Shown: positions 33,109 to 34,176 of the stretch, piece by piece
Numbering within the stretch: the first letter of the stretch is position 1
Layout: each line of letters begins with the position of its first letter
NCBI GenBank assembly: GCA_003166375.1
Contig: PMVZ01000247.1
Location: forward strand, 1 to 34,176
DNA from: Acidimicrobiaceae bacterium
GTDB lineage: Bacteria > Actinomycetota > Acidimicrobiia > Acidimicrobiales > Bog-793
Length of the DNA: 34,176 nucleotides
Direction of reading: 5' to 3'
The notes under the pieces: generated by a model
The model's input: the letters and a program-made list of their open reading frames with translations, nothing else
Databases searched by the model: none
Told to the model about the DNA's origin: nothing
Position numbers and translations under genes: made by a program

Positions 33109-33951
33109 TCAGCCGGCTAGCCCCTCTACGACGAGCGAGCGGACGAGCGGCAGATCGTCGGGGTGCGTAAGCCCGATGCAACGGCTGTTCGACGGGACGA
33201 CTCGGAAGCGTGCCCGTCCTTCAGACACGATCTGACCGACGACGTCGGGCAGGAGGAGCTCGGGCGGCTTGGCTTGGTCGTGAGGGGCTGTTTCGGGGTC
33301 GAACGCGTCGAGCGCACTGTCGAGCTCATCGAGGATCGACTCCGCAAAGCCCCATAAGTTCATGCTCACTTGCTCCTCACCGCTCAGGCGCTGCAGACGT
33401 CCGGCGTCGGGTCCGGCGATGGGGGATCCCTCGAATGCCCCGTCGGAAAGGCGCTGCATCTTTTGCTCAACGATGCGGCCAAGAAAGTCGTCCGCATCGG
33501 TCTCACAAAGACCTCGGGTGACCGGGCTGTCGGTAATGACCGTGTCGCGGAGGTGGTAGCCGACGAGCACGTGGTCGCCCGGCGTGCCGTCGTGGAGATG
33601 ATCCGCGAGCTTCACCAGTGCCAGTGCGCCGTAGAGGTCGTCGGCATTGGCGACGCCGAAAGGTCCATCGATGAACGGTCGGGCCGACTCGACTGCCTGA
33701 GCGGTACCGGCGATCGCTCCCTGGACAACCGGCACGACTGGGAGATCCGCTGGCCAAAAGGACCCGATGTGGTCGAGCAGCTCGTTCTGGATCTCCTCTC
33801 GCACGATGAGGATGACACCGTCGAAACCGGCCGCGAGAGTGTCGCGAGCCGTGAAGTCCATGAGCGCCTCGCCTCTCGGCCCAACTGGAGCAAGCTGTTT
33901 CAGGCCTCCGAACCGACGGCCGTGACCGGCTGCAAGCAAGACGAGCTGCAT
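33109..33951 (-). CDS. NTP-transferase (sugar-nucleotidyltransferase-like) family protein
   Basis: A 280-residue GT-A fold protein. The N-terminal signature LLAAGHGRRFGGLKQL (5-20) binds the nucleotide. NADDLYG (102-108) supplies the metal-binding aspartates. QGAIAGTAQAV (77-87) resembles the base-recognition segment of sugar-phosphate nucleotidylyltransferases. SMNLWGF near residue 197 fits the same fold. It would transfer a nucleotide to a sugar phosphate or similar acceptor, but which one is unknown. ATG 33951 is clear. It is the first gene of a two-gene operon with the CDF transporter. Confidence 0.8.
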   Translation of the reverse strand: MQLVLLAAGHGRRFGGLKQLAPVGPRGEALMDFTARDTLAAGFDGVILIVREEIQNELLDHIGSFWPADLPVVPVVQGAIAGTAQAVESARPFIDGPFGVANADDLYGALALVKLADHLHDGTPGDHVLVGYHLRDTVITDSPVTRGLCETDADDFLGRIVEQKMQRLSDGAFEGSPIAGPDAGRLQRLSGEEQVSMNLWGFAESILDELDSALDAFDPETAPHDQAKPPELLLPDVVGQIVSEGRARFRVVPSNSRCIGLTHPDDLPLVRSLVVEGLAG

Positions 33952-34027
33952 GGTTGAAGCCTACGACCTCTTATCATCGAAGTGGGAAAGGCTCATCCAG
34001 ACGGCGCAAACGAGAGGAGGTCGGTTG

Positions 34028-34176
34028 ATGCAGGAAGACGCGGCGGAACCGGCTGCTCCAGCTGCGCCCGCGAGCTCAGCGGTGCCGGTCGTGGTCAACG
34101 TGGGAATCTCCGCGAGGTCCTATGGCGAACCGATCGACGCCACCGAGCGCGATCGACGCAAGGAAGCCCTTGATGA
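34028..34176 (+). CDS. unknown protein, N-terminal 49 codons only
   Basis: ATG 34028 has AGGAGG about eight bases upstream (34015-34020). The visible part reads MQEDAAEPAAPAAPASSAVP, then VVVNVGISARSYGEPI and charged sequence DATERDRRKEAL. It continues past the window. It begins with an Ala/Pro/Glu linker and then a beta strand. No family can be assigned from this fragment. It is divergent from the nucleotidyltransferase gene. Confidence 0.55.
   Translation, partial: MQEDAAEPAAPAAPASSAVPVVVNVGISARSYGEPIDATERDRRKEALD

Overview
The window is high-GC bacterial chromosome. Genes are tightly packed, GTG starts are frequent, and several neighbours overlap by the four bases GTGA. A SigE-type sigma factor, a deazaflavin (F420)-type nitroreductase-family protein, a MurD2/MurL peptidoglycan pair and a DUF4232 secreted protein point to an actinomycetote. 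An environmental lineage such as Acidimicrobiia or Thermoleophilia is possible, but that is inference only. I saw no rRNA, tRNA, CRISPR array, insertion sequence or prophage.

Layout. Positions 1-812 (-) hold a PAS-GGDEF signalling gene cut by the window edge. 1133-3811 (+) is a polar amino-acid ABC transporter (binding protein, permease, ATPase) behind a good sigma70-type promoter. 3952-5783 (+) is a SigE-family sigma factor followed by a single-pass membrane protein with an extracellular Asp-box (BNR) domain. 5834-11501 (-) is a five-gene operon for non-phosphorylative sugar-acid breakdown: GntR regulator, DHDPS-family lyase/dehydratase, IlvD/Edd dehydratase, uronate-dehydrogenase-like SDR and 2-oxoglutarate-semialdehyde dehydrogenase. 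A divergent gene of unknown function (11603-12817) shares its control region, and an aldo/keto reductase follows on the opposite strand. 13924-15060 (-) has GNAT and Nudix genes. 15436-16008 (+) is a secreted DUF4232 protein. 16053-16809 (-) has a small zincin and a DUF4177-like protein. 17198-19377 (+) has pruA and the deazaflavin-type protein.

19378-20572 is a degraded stretch with gene remnants. After it come zwf, comM-dprA, ald (-), murD2-murL, dxs, a SRAP protein (-), a nucleotidyltransferase plus CDF transporter pair (-), and the first 49 codons of an unknown gene.

The most striking signals are these. (1) A 77-bp leader is present twice without gaps (about 80% identical). It lies in front of the sigma factor and again 11.4 kb away in front of the secreted DUF4232 gene. 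In the second copy the sigma gene's start codon has become the start of a 22-codon upstream ORF that overlaps the DUF4232 gene. This suggests one small envelope regulon: sigma factor, membrane propeller and secreted protein. (2) MurD2-MurL indicates that L-Glu is added to the peptidoglycan precursor and then epimerised. (3) The sugar-acid operon mixes enzymes from the hexuronate and pentonate routes, with a tandem 14-bp repeat in its divergent promoter region.
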